From positions 3,781,501 through 3,845,500 of the forward strand of contig NZ_CP141059.1 in NCBI RefSeq assembly GCF_034661235.1: a stretch of DNA of 64,000 nucleotides, in the 5' to 3' direction. Below, in pieces: positions 46,912 through 56,795 of this stretch. The stretch's first letter is position 1. Every line of letters starts with the position of its first letter. The DNA comes from Nocardioides bizhenqiangii. GTDB lineage: Bacteria; Actinomycetota; Actinomycetes; Propionibacteriales; Nocardioidaceae. Made by a program: the position numbers and the translations under genes. The notes under the pieces are model-generated. The model saw only the letters and a program-made list of their open reading frames with translations, was not told the DNA's origin and did not search any database.

Positions 46912-46973
46912 CCGGTCATCGTGTCAGATCGCCGGACGATCTGCCGCCTGGGGCCGACCGCGAGAATGGCCGC

Positions 46974-47408
46974 ATGCGAGCTGTCGTGCAACGGGTCCTG
47001 TCGGCGTCGGTGCGGGTCGACGGCGAGGTGGTCGGCGCCCTCGATGACCCCGGCCTCCTGGTCTATCTCGGCATCACGCACGACGACGGACCGGCCGACG
47101 TCGCGTGGATGGCCCGCAAGACCCGCGACCTCCGGATCCTCCGGGACGAGCAGTCGGCGTCCGACGTCGGCGCGCCGGTGCTCGTGGTCAGCCAGTTCAC
47201 GCTGTACGGCGACGCGCGCAAGGGCCGTCGGCCGACCTGGACCGCGGCCGCGCCGGGCCCGGTGAGTGAGCCGCTGTACGACGCCTTCTGCACCGAGCTG
47301 GAGCGGCTCGGCACCCACGTCGAGCGCGGGGTCTTCGGGGCGATGATGGAGGTGTCGTCGGTCAACGACGGGCCGTTCACGGTGCTGCTCGAGAAGGGCG
47401 GGGAGTGA
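46974..47408 (+). CDS. dtd: D-aminoacyl-tRNA deacylase
   Basis: A 144-residue enzyme of standard length. [17 protein letters not shown] is the N-terminal strand, [16 protein letters not shown] the SQFTLYGD motif, and [13 protein letters not shown] the Gly-Pro chirality filter. It hydrolyses D-amino acids and glycine from mischarged tRNA. The ATG lies shortly after GAGAATGGCCGC, with no ribosome site. Confidence 0.95.
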   Translation: MRAVVQRVLSASVRVDGEVVGALDDPGLLVYLGITHDDGPADVAWMARKTRDLRILRDEQSASDVGAPVLVVSQFTLYGDARKGRRPTWTAAAPGPVSEPLYDAFCTELERLGTHVERGVFGAMMEVSSVNDGPFTVLLEKGGE

Positions 47409-47448
47409 GCCGAGCTCGTGGTCGAAGCGTTTGCGCGACTGAGCGGGC

Positions 47449-48861
47449 TCACGGGACGCCGGCGGTCGGCGCGGAAAGGTACACCCGCAGTGCCAGATCG
47501 GCATCAGTGCCGGTGAACCCGGTCGAGCCGAGCTTGTCGAGCGAGAGCACGCTCCAGCGCGGGCGCGGCGCGAGTCGGCGGCCGCTGCCGTACTCCTCGG
47601 TCGTGGTCGATACGACGTCGGCCGGATCCCGGCCGGACAGCTCGAAGACGCGACGAGCGATCTCGGCCCAGGACATCGGCGGGCCTGGATTGGTGACGTT
47701 GTACGTCCCGGGTGTCGCGCCGACCGCGAGGAGGTGACGGGTCGCTCGCGACAGCTCGTCGACGAATGTCAGGCGGCCGATCTGATCGTCGACGACCGAG
47801 GGGCTCTTCCCCTCGGTCGCCAGGCGTTGCATCGTTCGGACGAAGTTGGCGCCCTCACCGATCAGCCAGGACGTCCTGAGGATGTAGTGGCGAGCCACCG
47901 TCGCCACCGCTAGGTCACCCGCCGCCTTTGACTGCCCGTAGACACCAAGCGGCGAGAACGCCTCGTCCTCCCGGTGTCCGCCCTCGATGAACGCTCCGTC
48001 GAACACGTAGTCCGTGGAGTAGTGCACCAGGGTCAGGCGGTGCCGGTCGGCCACTTCGGCCAGAGCCGCGGGAACGGACCCGTTCAATGCCCACGCCGCT
48101 CTCCTGCCGACGGGCTCCTCGGCTTCGTCGACCGCGGTGAACGCCGCGGCGTTGACCACCACCTCGTAGTCGCCCCACGGGAACTTCGCGAGTGCGGCCC
48201 GGTCGGTCAGGTCGAGCTTGTGCGAGTCGCTCAGGGTCGCGTGGGGGAACGTCGCAGCCAGGGCCCGGCCGAGCTGACCTCCACTCCCGAGGATGAGCGT
48301 CCTGCGGGGTGCCATCGCGGACACCTCGCCCAAAGCAGGGTTGCTGCGATCCTTGTCCGAGATCTCAGCCTCGCCGGAGTCCAGCGATATCGGCCAGGGA
48401 ATCCTCGCCGTCGAGTCCGCCAGGTTGACCGCTGGATAGGTGCGGTCGGACCGCCAGTGGTCGTTGACCAGGTAGGTGTAGACCGTGCCGTCCTCGAGGG
48501 CCTGGTACGCGTTGCCAACCCCCCTGGGCACGAACACCGCCACCGACGGATCGATCTCGACGTCGTAGGTCGCCCCGAACGACTCGCCTTCACGCAGGTC
48601 GACCCACGCTGCGTGGACCCGACCCGTCGCAACCGTGACGAACTTGTCCCACGGCTCGGCGTGGATGCCGCGGGTCGCGCCCCGGCGGGCGTTGTAGGAC
48701 AAGTTGGCCTGCACGGGGCCGAAGTCCGGTACTCCGAGCGCCGTCATCTTCTCCCGGTGCCACACCTCCTTGAACCAGCCACGAGCGTCGATGTGCACAG
48801 GCGACCGGACGACCAGCAACCCGGGAATCGGTGTGCCGGCCACCGACAGCGAAGCGGCCAT
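47449..48861 (-). CDS. rmlD: Bifunctional dTDP-4-keto-rhamnose 3,5-epimerase / dTDP-4-dehydrorhamnose reductase (RmlC-RmlD fusion)
   Basis: A 470-residue fusion. Residues 1 to about 185 are an RmlC cupin (GWFKEVWHREKMTALGV, NLSYNARRGATRGIHAEPWDK, AVFVPRGVGNAYQALED). Residues about 195-470 are an RmlD reductase: LILGSGGQLGRAL, YSTDYVFDG and YGQSKAAGD (Tyr-x3-Lys). It carries out the last two steps to dTDP-L-rhamnose. Its ATG lies 4 bases after the rmlB stop. Such fusions are known in actinobacteria. Confidence 0.93.
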   Translation of the reverse strand: MAASLSVAGTPIPGLLVVRSPVHIDARGWFKEVWHREKMTALGVPDFGPVQANLSYNARRGATRGIHAEPWDKFVTVATGRVHAAWVDLREGESFGATYDVEIDPSVAVFVPRGVGNAYQALEDGTVYTYLVNDHWRSDRTYPAVNLADSTARIPWPISLDSGEAEISDKDRSNPALGEVSAMAPRRTLILGSGGQLGRALAATFPHATLSDSHKLDLTDRAALAKFPWGDYEVVVNAAAFTAVDEAEEPVGRRAAWALNGSVPAALAEVADRHRLTLVHYSTDYVFDGAFIEGGHREDEAFSPLGVYGQSKAAGDLAVATVARHYILRTSWLIGEGANFVRTMQRLATEGKSPSVVDDQIGRLTFVDELSRATRHLLAVGATPGTYNVTNPGPPMSWAEIARRVFELSGRDPADVVSTTTEEYGSGRRLAPRPRWSVLSLDKLGSTGFTGTDADLALRVYLSAPTAGVP

Positions 48862-48865
48862 CGGG

Positions 48866-49873
<1,008 letters not shown>

Positions 49874-49931
49874 CTATGGATGAGGATTGCGGCGAGGTTG
49901 GCGAATCGAAGCTCGAGCGAGTGAGGACTAC

Positions 49932-50801
49932 ATGCGGGGAATCATCTTGGCCGGAGGAACGGGTAGCCGGCTGAGTCCGATCACCCAGGCGATCAGCAAG
50001 CAGCTGATGCCGATCTACGACAAGCCCATGATCTACTACCCGCTGTCGACTCTCATGTTGGCGGGAATCCGCGACATTCTCCTCATCACGACGCCGCACG
50101 ACGCCGATCAGTTTCACCGGCTGCTCGGCGACGGCCGCCAGTTCGGGATCGACCTGAGCTATGCGGTCCAGCCGAGTCCCGATGGTCTCGCCCAAGCGTT
50201 CGTCATCGGAGAGGCGCATCTCGCCGGCGAGAGCGCCGCGCTCATCCTCGGCGACAACATCTTCTACGGCTCCGGGCTGGGCACTCGGCTGCGCCGCTTC
50301 GATTCTGTCGACGGCGCGGCCGTGTTCGGCTGCCGCGTCGCTGACCCCTCGGCGTACGGCGTGGTGGAGTTCGACGCCGACGGTCGCGCGCTGTCTCTCG
50401 AGGAAAAGCCGACAGCGCCGCGCAGCAGCTACGCCGTGCCCGGTCTGTACTTCTACGGACCGGACGTGGTCGAGCGGTCGAAGGCGCTGACTCCCTCGCC
50501 CCGAGGGGAGCTCGAGATCACCGACCTCAACCGGACGTACCTCGAGGAGCAGCGCCTTCGCGTCGAGGTCTTGCCCCGAGGATCGGCCTGGCTCGACACC
50601 GGCACCTTCGACGACCTCAACGACGCAGGCAACTACGTTCGCGCACTGGAGGCGCGGCAGGGAATGAAGGTGGGCGCACCCGAAGAAGTGGCGTGGCGCA
50701 TGGGGTTCATCGACGACGAGCAGCTCGTCAGCCTGGCGACGCCGCTCCTCAAGAGCGGATACGGCAGCTACCTGTTCGATCTGCTGCACGAGAGAGGCTG
50801 A
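49932..50801 (+). CDS. rmlA: Glucose-1-phosphate thymidylyltransferase
   Basis: A 289-residue nucleotidyltransferase. [23 protein letters not shown] is the signature G-x-G-T/S-R loop, [13 protein letters not shown] holds the metal-binding Asp, and [16 protein letters not shown] and [14 protein letters not shown] complete the sugar site. It makes dTDP-glucose, the first step of the rhamnose pathway. GAGG lies about 6 bases before the ATG. The next gene starts at the base after its stop. Confidence 0.95.
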   Translation: MRGIILAGGTGSRLSPITQAISKQLMPIYDKPMIYYPLSTLMLAGIRDILLITTPHDADQFHRLLGDGRQFGIDLSYAVQPSPDGLAQAFVIGEAHLAGESAALILGDNIFYGSGLGTRLRRFDSVDGAAVFGCRVADPSAYGVVEFDADGRALSLEEKPTAPRSSYAVPGLYFYGPDVVERSKALTPSPRGELEITDLNRTYLEEQRLRVEVLPRGSAWLDTGTFDDLNDAGNYVRALEARQGMKVGAPEEVAWRMGFIDDEQLVSLATPLLKSGYGSYLFDLLHERG

Positions 50802-51995
50802 GTGCCTCACCGACGTTGCCTTGCTCGCCACAGATCCGACGAGCGGCCCTGGATCAGCCAGACTGTGGGGGTGCTGACCCCCGCCGCCGTGTCCGAGGTG
50901 CGCCGGGCCGTGCGGGCGGCACTCGCGCTCGAGGACGGCGACGCGACCGTGCGCTGGACGTGGCGGGCCAGGGTGCCGGAGTCGGACTTCGTCGACGCGG
51001 TCGAGCGGCACCGGGCAACGATGGTGCTCGCCGACCACGTCGACGTCCTCGGCCTGCCCACCGCGGTGCGACGGGAGGTCGTGGCGCAGCGTGACCGGGA
51101 ACGGATGGGGGCCCTCGCCCAGATCCGGCTGACGGCAGCCGTCGACGGTCTGCTCGCCGGTGTCGACCACCTCTTCTTCAAGGGCGTCGCGCTGGCGGCG
51201 CTCACGACCGGCGATCCCGGGGCGCGTGGCGACGGGGACGTCGACGTGATGGTGTCGCCCGACCGGCTCGCCGACGCGGCCCGCGCCCTGCAGGCGGACG
51301 GGTGGACGGTGCGGCCGACGTACACCTCGGACCAGACGAGCTGGGCTTGGCGCTACCAGCGCTGGGGTGCGCACGAGATGGCGTACGACCGTGACGGCCA
51401 GACCATCGACCTGCACTGGCGGCTGGACCCGACGTACGACGGCCTCCCGGGCTTCGCCGACCTGTGGGCCCGGCGCGAGCGGGTGCGGATCGGGCCGGTC
51501 GCGGTCGACACCCTCGGCTCCATCGACGCGTTCGCGCACACACTGCGGCACGCGGCCAAGGACGGCTGGGAGTCGCTGCGCAGCCTGGTCGACGTGCACC
51601 GGCTGGCCCGCGATCCCGCGCTCGCCGGGCTGCCTGTCGACCGCGTCGCCGCCGCCACCCTCAGCGCGACCGAGGCTGCGATCGGGCTGCCCGCCTGCGC
51701 TCCGCCATTCACCCGGTCGAGTGCGCCGCTGCCGCGACTGCTGGCCGCGCAGGCATCGCCGGTCCGCCACGCCACGGTCCCGGGGCAACGCACGGTCCGG
51801 CAGGCCGGCTTCCGGTGGCGCACCAGCCGGACGCCGCGGGACCTGTGCGTCAACGCGGTCACCCTCCTGCTGCCGCCGGCCAGCACGGCCGCGATCGCCG
51901 AGCGGGATCCCGTAAAGGCGATCGCCCTCGCCGCCCAGCGCCGCGTGCGCGAGGTCGCGTGGAAGCTGTCCGGGTGGAGGACCGAGGTGCCGTGA
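50802..51995 (+). CDS. Nucleotidyltransferase-fold protein (PF14907, NTP_transf_5 type)
   Basis: A 397-residue protein. HLFFKGVALAALTTGDPGARGDGDVDVMV carries the G-D-x-D metal pair of the NT fold, followed by GAHEMAYDRDGQTIDLHWRLDP, the block typical of the uncharacterised NTP_transf_5 family, and a helical tail. Members often sit beside PqqD and lasso-type B2 genes; the true reaction is unknown. The GTG lies right after the rmlA stop with GAGAGGC upstream; another start at about 50871 is possible. Its stop overlaps the ABC gene start (GTGA). Confidence 0.8.
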   Translation: MPHRRCLARHRSDERPWISQTVGVLTPAAVSEVRRAVRAALALEDGDATVRWTWRARVPESDFVDAVERHRATMVLADHVDVLGLPTAVRREVVAQRDRERMGALAQIRLTAAVDGLLAGVDHLFFKGVALAALTTGDPGARGDGDVDVMVSPDRLADAARALQADGWTVRPTYTSDQTSWAWRYQRWGAHEMAYDRDGQTIDLHWRLDPTYDGLPGFADLWARRERVRIGPVAVDTLGSIDAFAHTLRHAAKDGWESLRSLVDVHRLARDPALAGLPVDRVAAATLSATEAAIGLPACAPPFTRSSAPLPRLLAAQASPVRHATVPGQRTVRQAGFRWRTSRTPRDLCVNAVTLLLPPASTAAIAERDPVKAIALAAQRRVREVAWKLSGWRTEVP

Positions 51996-53665
51996 TCAGC
52001 CGTCTCAAGGACCACCTCCGGGCCATCACCGACGCGTGCGGCCGGTGGGCCGTGCTGCGTCTCCAGGCACTGCAGCTGCTGTCGGCCGTGCTCGAGGCGG
52101 CGATGCTCGGCCTGCTCGTGCCGTTCGTCGAGATCCTGGCCGGCGCCGACGACGTCGGCCTGCCGCTGGTCGGGACTGAGGTCGACGCACCAGCGCTCTA
52201 CACGGCGGTCGCCGTCGTCGTGCTCCTCCGTGCCGCGACCGGTTGGCTGATCGCCATCCTCGCCAGCGACCTCCGGGTCCGGACGACGGACGCCCTCCGG
52301 CTCCAGGCCCTGCAAGGGATCCTCGACGCGAAGTGGTCCTACGTCGTCCGCCAGCGCCGCAGTGACGTCGTCCAGGCCACCACCACCGAGATCGAGCGCG
52401 CCGAGGGAGCGGTGGCGATGCTGGCCGAGAGCGGCGTGCAGGCCGCGATCCTCCTCGCGACGGCCGCTGTCGCAGTCGCCATCTCCCCGGTCGTCGGAGG
52501 GCTCGCCGTCCTCTCGCTGGTGCTGGTCGCAGCCGTCGGACGCATCAGTGTCCGCCGCAGCATCACCCTCGGCGTGGAGTGGAGCGAACGCAACGCGCTC
52601 TTCGGGGCCACGGTCACCGACTCTCTCGCCTCGCTGCGCCTGATCCGCGCCCACGACGCCGCCGCGGAGTGGACCGGTCTGTTGCGGACCAGCGCCGCCA
52701 AGGGCCGGGCCGCCCAGCACCGGTTCGTCGAGATCACCGCCGGGCTGTCGGCCGTGCTGAGCGCGCTGAGCGTCGCGGCGGCCGTGGTGCTCGTCGTCAT
52801 CGGCCGGGAGATCGGCCTCGGGATCGCGGAGGTCATCGCGCTGGCGGTGGTCGCGACCCGGCTCTCGGGCTCGGCCCGGTCGCTCCTCGAGACGCTGCAG
52901 CACTTCGCCCACTACTCACCAGCGCTCGACGAGGTGCAGCGACTGGTGGCCGAGACGGCGGCGCACCGCGAGTCCGAGGCCGCTGCTGTCGGCCGGACGC
53001 CGGAGCCGCCCGGGCAGCCGGTGGCCGGCGCGCCGGTGCTCGAGCTGCGCGGGATCACGGTGGCGTACGACGAGACCCCCGTTCTCAGCGACCTCTGGTT
53101 GACGGTCGGCTCCTCCGACCTGGTCGCCGTCACCGGCCCGAGCGGCGCCGGGAAGTCCACGCTGCTCGACGTGGTGCTGGGGCTGCTCGAGCCCGCGGCC
53201 GGTGTCGTCCTCGTTGACGGCCGGCCGCGGAGCGAGCTGGCCGGGTGGCGGGCACGGGTCGGCTACGTGCCGCAGGAGACGATCCTGATCCCGGGCTCGG
53301 TGCGCACCAACCTGACCTGGTCGGCCAACCGGCCGACGACCGACGAGGAGCTGTGGAGCGCCCTCGAGACCGCGTGCGTCGCCGACGTCGTCCGCCGGCT
53401 ACCGGACGGCCTCGAGACGCCGCTGGGCGACTTCACCCGACTGTCCGGGGGCGAGCAGCAGCGGCTGTGCCTGGCGCGTGCCCTCGTCCGCGCCCCGGCG
53501 GTGCTGGTGCTGGACGAGGCGACCAGCGCCCTCGACGCCGCCACGGAAGCACAGGTCGTGGACCGGCTGGTCGCCCGCGGTGGCGCGATCGTGCTGGCCA
53601 CCCACCGACCCGCGCTCGTCGAGCGCGCGAACATCGAGGTCGCCCTCGAGAACGCTACGAAAGCC
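51992..53665 (+). CDS. ABC exporter with fused membrane and ATPase domains
   Basis: A 558-residue half-transporter ending at the TGA 53666-53668. Six helices in residues about 15-320 form the exporter domain. The ATPase has Walker A GPSGAGKSTLLD (about residue 385), Q-loop PQETILIPG, signature LSGGEQQRL, Walker B VLVLDEATS and an H-loop (LATHRPA). There is no N-terminal C39 peptidase. Exporters of this type carry peptides or lipid-linked glycans. It is translationally coupled to the nucleotidyltransferase and converges on the PqqD gene, with a 14-base overlap. Confidence 0.92.
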
Positions 53666-53927
53666 TGACCAGCTTGTGCTCGACGAGCGCCTCGACGTAC
53701 CGGGTGACGTCGCGGGTGCAGTCGGCCTCGCTGACGTCGTAGTCCTCGACCAGCTCCGCGACCAGCGACGCCAGCGTCCGCGGCGACTCGATCAGGTCCC
53801 AGATCTGCTGCCCCACCTCGTTGAGGCCGAGGTAGGCGAGGTCCTCGTTGAGGACGACGCGGGTCTCGTCGAACTGCGCCTCGACCACTCCGTCGTTGCG
53901 TGCGACCGTGCTCCCCGGATCAATCAT
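53655..53927 (-). CDS. PqqD-family peptide-recognition (RRE) protein
   Basis: A 90-residue winged-helix-like protein. AYLGLNEVGQQIWDLIESPRTLASLVAELVEDYDVSE is the PqqD/RRE core, followed by a short recognition helix. Such domains bind the leader part of ribosomal peptides and, in lasso systems, act as B1 beside a B2 protease. TAACAT (53935-53940, minus strand) lies 7 bases before the ATG, so it may also have its own leaderless promoter. No precursor peptide gene is visible nearby. Confidence 0.9.
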   Translation of the reverse strand: MIDPGSTVARNDGVVEAQFDETRVVLNEDLAYLGLNEVGQQIWDLIESPRTLASLVAELVEDYDVSEADCTRDVTRYVEALVEHKLVRLS

Positions 53928-53937
53928 GCGGTCGATG

Positions 53938-54375
53938 TTAGGTCGAACGCCCGAACTGGCTCACCGGGACGTACTGGTCCATCATCTCGCCGCCGACGAC
54001 GACCCGCCCCGAGGTGCCGACCAGCCAGGCATGAGGAGCCGCGGCCGGATCGGTCCGGTCGAGCCCGATCACGACCACCCCGCGCCGGCGACGTAGGCGG
54101 AGCATCACGCTGGCCGCGAACGCCTGCTCCAGGCAGTTCCCGCCGCCCCGGCGCGCCGCGGACGCGACCGCAGTGGCGACGGCCGCCTCCGCACCGTCCG
54201 GCAGGTCGGGTCGCGCGGTCGCGGTGGGCGGCAGGGTCGGCCCCAGCACCCGCGACCACCTCTTCATCGGCACCCAGCGCCGGAGGGCGCGGCCCACCAG
54301 GAGCAGCGCCAGCGCCTCGACGACGCGCAGCCGACGCCGAAGGGTCCTCATCCGAACAGTCTGGCCTAGGCGCAC
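53938..54375 (-). CDS. Lasso-type B2 protein (transglutaminase-like cysteine protease)
   Basis: A 145-residue protein. RRGGGNCLEQAFAASVMLRLRRR holds the catalytic Cys, followed by APHAWLV (His) and a C-terminal Asp-rich strand, the Transglut_core3 arrangement of B2 leader peptidases. The GTG overlaps the stop of the DUF4395 gene by one base (TAGTG), showing coupling. It ends 10 bases before the PqqD gene. The usual third partner, an asparagine-synthetase-like cyclase, is not in the window. Confidence 0.87.
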   Translation of the reverse strand: MRLGQTVRMRTLRRRLRVVEALALLLVGRALRRWVPMKRWSRVLGPTLPPTATARPDLPDGAEAAVATAVASAARRGGGNCLEQAFAASVMLRLRRRRGVVVIGLDRTDPAAAPHAWLVGTSGRVVVGGEMMDQYVPVSQFGRST

Positions 54376-54824
54376 TAGGCGCGGCGCACCCGTGCGCCGA
54401 GCAGGTAGAGCTCGCAGCCGAGGCAGAACGCGAAGACGGCGTTGAGCAGGGCGGCAGCGAGCGCGAGGCCGACCGCGATCTGGGCGACCAGCACCGCGCC
54501 GGTGAGGTAGCCGATCAGCGCGACCGCGGCGAAGGCGAGACCGACGCCCTGCGCGAACCGCGGCGGGCCCGGGTCCTCGAGCTCGGCCGGTGGCGTGAGC
54601 CGGGGACGGATCAGGCTGCGGAACACCAGCCCGGTCGGGGTGCGCTGGACACCGAGGGCGACGCCGAGCGCGAAGAGCACCGCTTGCACCGCGATCAGGG
54701 TGGCCGCGACCGGATCGGGCACGACCAGCGCCACCGCGAGGAGCACGGCGGTCACGGATGCCGTGAAGCGCGGACCGCGGGGATCGATCCCAATGAATGG
54801 AGCGGTCTTCGTGGTCTGGGTCAT
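54375..54824 (-). CDS. DUF4395 membrane protein
   Basis: A 149-residue protein with about four helices (FTASVTAVLLAVALVV, ATLIAVQAVLFALGVALGV, GVGLAFAAVALIGYLTGAVLVAQIAVGLALAAALLNAVFAF) and a CLGCELYLL motif near the end, a CxxC facing the thioredoxin-like partner encoded just upstream. DUF4395 proteins are commonly paired with a thioredoxin gene in actinobacteria. The start lies 4 bases after the thioredoxin stop. A redox role in the envelope is likely, with no more detail available. Confidence 0.85.
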   Translation of the reverse strand: MTQTTKTAPFIGIDPRGPRFTASVTAVLLAVALVVPDPVAATLIAVQAVLFALGVALGVQRTPTGLVFRSLIRPRLTPPAELEDPGPPRFAQGVGLAFAAVALIGYLTGAVLVAQIAVGLALAAALLNAVFAFCLGCELYLLGARVRRA

Positions 54825-54828
54825 CGGG

Positions 54829-55251
54829 TCAGCCAATCTGCGCGATCGCCGCGAGCACCTGGCGCTTCTGCGGCGCACCGGCGGCGCGGAGCACCTCGTG
54901 CCCGCCCGGGTCGAGGATCAGGGTGGTCGGCGTGCGTCGTACGTCGAGGGTCCGGACCAGGTCGAGGTGCTGCTCGGCGTCGATCTCGACGTGGTGGACG
55001 CCGTCCTCGTGGGCGGCCACGTCGCTGAGCACCACCCGCGCGGTGCGGCACGGTGCGCAGAACGCCGACGAGAACTGCACGAGCGTCGCGCGCTCGCCCC
55101 GGGCCGTGCCCGACGCGGCCGCGGCCACGTGGTCCCACGCGGTGGGCGTCGCGTCGGCATGCGCGACGAACCGGCCGTCGACGTGGCGGCGGTAGAGACC
55201 GAAGGCGACCGCCACGACAGCAGCCGCGGCGAGGATCGCGAGTCCGGTCAT
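54829..55251 (-). CDS. Membrane-anchored thioredoxin-like protein
   Basis: A 140-residue protein. One N-terminal helix (GLAILAAAAVVAVAFGLY) anchors a thioredoxin fold with SSAFCAPCRTA (CxxC) and the cis-Pro loop RRTPTTLILDPGG. It probably reduces or isomerises disulfides at the membrane. It is first of the thioredoxin, DUF4395, B2, PqqD operon. A hairpin at 55266-55299 separates it from the sulfur operon. Confidence 0.9.
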   Translation of the reverse strand: MTGLAILAAAAVVAVAFGLYRRHVDGRFVAHADATPTAWDHVAAAASGTARGERATLVQFSSAFCAPCRTARVVLSDVAAHEDGVHHVEIDAEQHLDLVRTLDVRRTPTTLILDPGGHEVLRAAGAPQKRQVLAAIAQIG

Positions 55252-55265
55252 GTCGGTCCAACCAC

Positions 55266-55299
55266 GACGGCGGCCCCCGGCATTCCAGGAGCCGCCGTC
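55266..55299 (-). terminator. Hairpin terminator between sulfur operon and thioredoxin operon
   Basis: GACGGCGGC and GCCGCCGTC form a perfect 9-bp stem with a 16-base loop, 15 bases past the DUF1416 stop on the minus strand. Confidence 0.75.
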
Positions 55300-55314
55300 A
55301 GGATGGTCATGTCA

Positions 55315-55611
55315 TCAGACCGCGATGTCGACCTCGGCGATGCTGCCTACGGCAGCCTGCACCGTGCGGTCGACGGGGTCGACGCCCGGAACCAGGGTGC
55401 GGAGGGTCCAGTCGCCGTCGCCGGCGAAGAACCGGAAGTGACCGGTGGCGGACACCGGCACCTCCGCGGTGAACTCGCCGGTCCGGTCGAGCAGCCGGAC
55501 GTAGCCGGTGCTGACGGGCTCGCCGCCCTTGGTCACCTGACCCTGGACGATCGCCTCGGTCTTGGTGTTGATCCCGTCGAGCGACAGGCCACCCTCAGTT
55601 GCTCCGCACAT
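55315..55611 (-). CDS. DUF1416 protein of the sulfurtransferase operon
   Basis: A 98-residue beta-sandwich protein. MCGATEGGLSL with an N-terminal Cys, then VTKGGEPVSTGYVRLLDRTGEFTAEVPVSATGHFRFFAGDGDW, is the DUF1416 signature. It nearly always follows a thiosulfate sulfurtransferase gene in actinobacteria; the function is unknown, with sulfur handling likely. It starts 4 bases after the sulfurtransferase stop. Confidence 0.92.
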   Translation of the reverse strand: MCGATEGGLSLDGINTKTEAIVQGQVTKGGEPVSTGYVRLLDRTGEFTAEVPVSATGHFRFFAGDGDWTLRTLVPGVDPVDRTVQAAVGSIAEVDIAV

Positions 55612-55615
55612 CGGT

Positions 55616-56464
55616 TCAGGCCTCCCCGGGCTCGTCGCCGAGGGCGATCGGGACGCCGACCAGCGAGCCGTACTCGGTCCAGGAGCCGTCGTAGTTCTTG
55701 ACGTTGTCCTGGCCGAGGATCTCCTTGAGCACGAACCAGGTGTGGCTCGAGCGCTCGCCGATCCGGCAGTAGGCGATCGTGTCCTTGGACCAGTCGACGC
55801 CGGCCTCGGTGTAGATCTCCTTCAGCTCGTCGTCGGAGCGGAAGGTGCCGTCGTCGTTGGCTGCCTTGCTCCACGGGACGTTGGCCGCGGTGGGGATGTG
55901 GCCCGCGCGCTGCGCCTGCTCCTGAGGGAGGTGGGCGGGAGCGAGGAGGCGACCGGCGAACTCGTCGGGCGACCGGACGTCGACCAGGTTCTGGGTGCCG
56001 ATGGCGGCCACGGTCTCGTCGCGGAACGCCCGGATCGAGAGGTCCTGCTCCTGAGCGGTGTAGGACGTCGGCTCCCGGCTCGGGAGCTCGCTGACCAGCT
56101 CGCGGGAGTCGAGCTCCCACTTCTTCCGGCCGCCGTCGAGCAGCTTGACGTCCTGGTGGCCGTAGAGCTTGAAGTACCAGTAGGCGTAGGCCGCGAACCA
56201 GTTGTTGTTGCCGCCGTAGAGGACGACGGTGTCGTCATTGGCGACCCCGCGCTCGGACAGCAGCGCCTCGAACTGTTGCTTGTTGACGAAGTCGCGGCGC
56301 ACCTGGTCCTGCAGGTCGGTGGTCCAGTCGAGCTTGATGGCGCCCTTGATGTGGCCCTTGTCGTAGGCGGTGGTGTCCTCGTCGACCTCGATCAGCACCA
56401 CCTTGGGGTTGTCGAGGTTCTCCTCCACCCAGGCGGCGGAGACGAGGGAGTTCTCGCGGCTCAT
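55616..56464 (-). CDS. sseA: Thiosulfate sulfurtransferase (two-domain rhodanese)
   Basis: A 282-residue protein with two rhodanese domains. The C-terminal one holds the active-site loop CRIGERSSHTW with the sulfur-carrying Cys; the first (LIEVDEDTTAYDKGHIKGA, VVLYGGNNNWFA) is inactive, as is usual. It transfers sulfane sulfur from thiosulfate to acceptors, including cyanide. GAAGGA precedes the ATG. A 170-base leader with a small Cys-containing peptide lies upstream, which implies cysteine-responsive control. Confidence 0.93.
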   Translation of the reverse strand: MSRENSLVSAAWVEENLDNPKVVLIEVDEDTTAYDKGHIKGAIKLDWTTDLQDQVRRDFVNKQQFEALLSERGVANDDTVVLYGGNNNWFAAYAYWYFKLYGHQDVKLLDGGRKKWELDSRELVSELPSREPTSYTAQEQDLSIRAFRDETVAAIGTQNLVDVRSPDEFAGRLLAPAHLPQEQAQRAGHIPTAANVPWSKAANDDGTFRSDDELKEIYTEAGVDWSKDTIAYCRIGERSSHTWFVLKEILGQDNVKNYDGSWTEYGSLVGVPIALGDEPGEA

Positions 56465-56634
56465 GTGATGTGCTTCCTTCTCGATCGGTTCTTCGGGGAG
56501 ACAAAGCGAAAGGGCTGACCCAGCACGACGCGGGAAGTCGCGGGCGCACGCGGCAACCGAGCTGGGGCTGGGTGCCAGAGACGTACGCCGGGTGTCAGCC
56601 ATGACGGGAGGAGCCCGTCGGGATCAGACCCCGC
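56465..56634 (-). promoter_or_regulatory. Attenuator region between leader peptide and sulfurtransferase
   Basis: The transcribed space between the leader peptide stop and sseA holds a GACGGG/CCCGTC hairpin (56603-56619) and a longer-range ACCCAGC/GCTGGGT pairing (56518-56524 with 56567-56573). These could form alternative structures that depend on ribosome position on the leader. Not tested. Confidence 0.45.
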
Positions 56635-56712
56635 TCAGCGCATTCGACACAGCGCCGAGCTGACGCGGCAGTTGTCCACTGCGCGCCGCTTGGTGAGCCA
56701 GGTCGTCGACAT
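56635..56712 (-). CDS. Cysteine-containing leader peptide of the sulfur operon (25 residues)
   Basis: A 25-residue frame encoding MSTTWLTKRRAVDNCRVSSA followed by LCRMR. The R-R-x-V-D-x-x-R-V-x-S-x-L-C pattern matches the small leader peptides annotated before sulfur-assimilation genes in actinobacteria. TACTGT (56720-56725, minus strand) lies 7 bases before the ATG, so translation is probably leaderless. Two Cys codons let ribosome stalling report low Cys-tRNA. Known mycobacterial leaderless polycysteine ORFs act this way. Confidence 0.75.
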   Translation of the reverse strand: MSTTWLTKRRAVDNCRVSSALCRMR

Positions 56713-56795
56713 GCCCGCAACAGTACGGCGGCAGCCGCGCCGGATCCGAGGGGCGTCCCGGTGGTCGAGACGGCTGTCCGGATACCGAGACGCGA

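Noticed and set aside
50802..50871. A short peptide at the beginning of the nucleotidyltransferase gene as a lasso precursor
   Set aside because: It is in frame with and continues into the nucleotidyltransferase, with no stop, and lacks a leader-core pattern.
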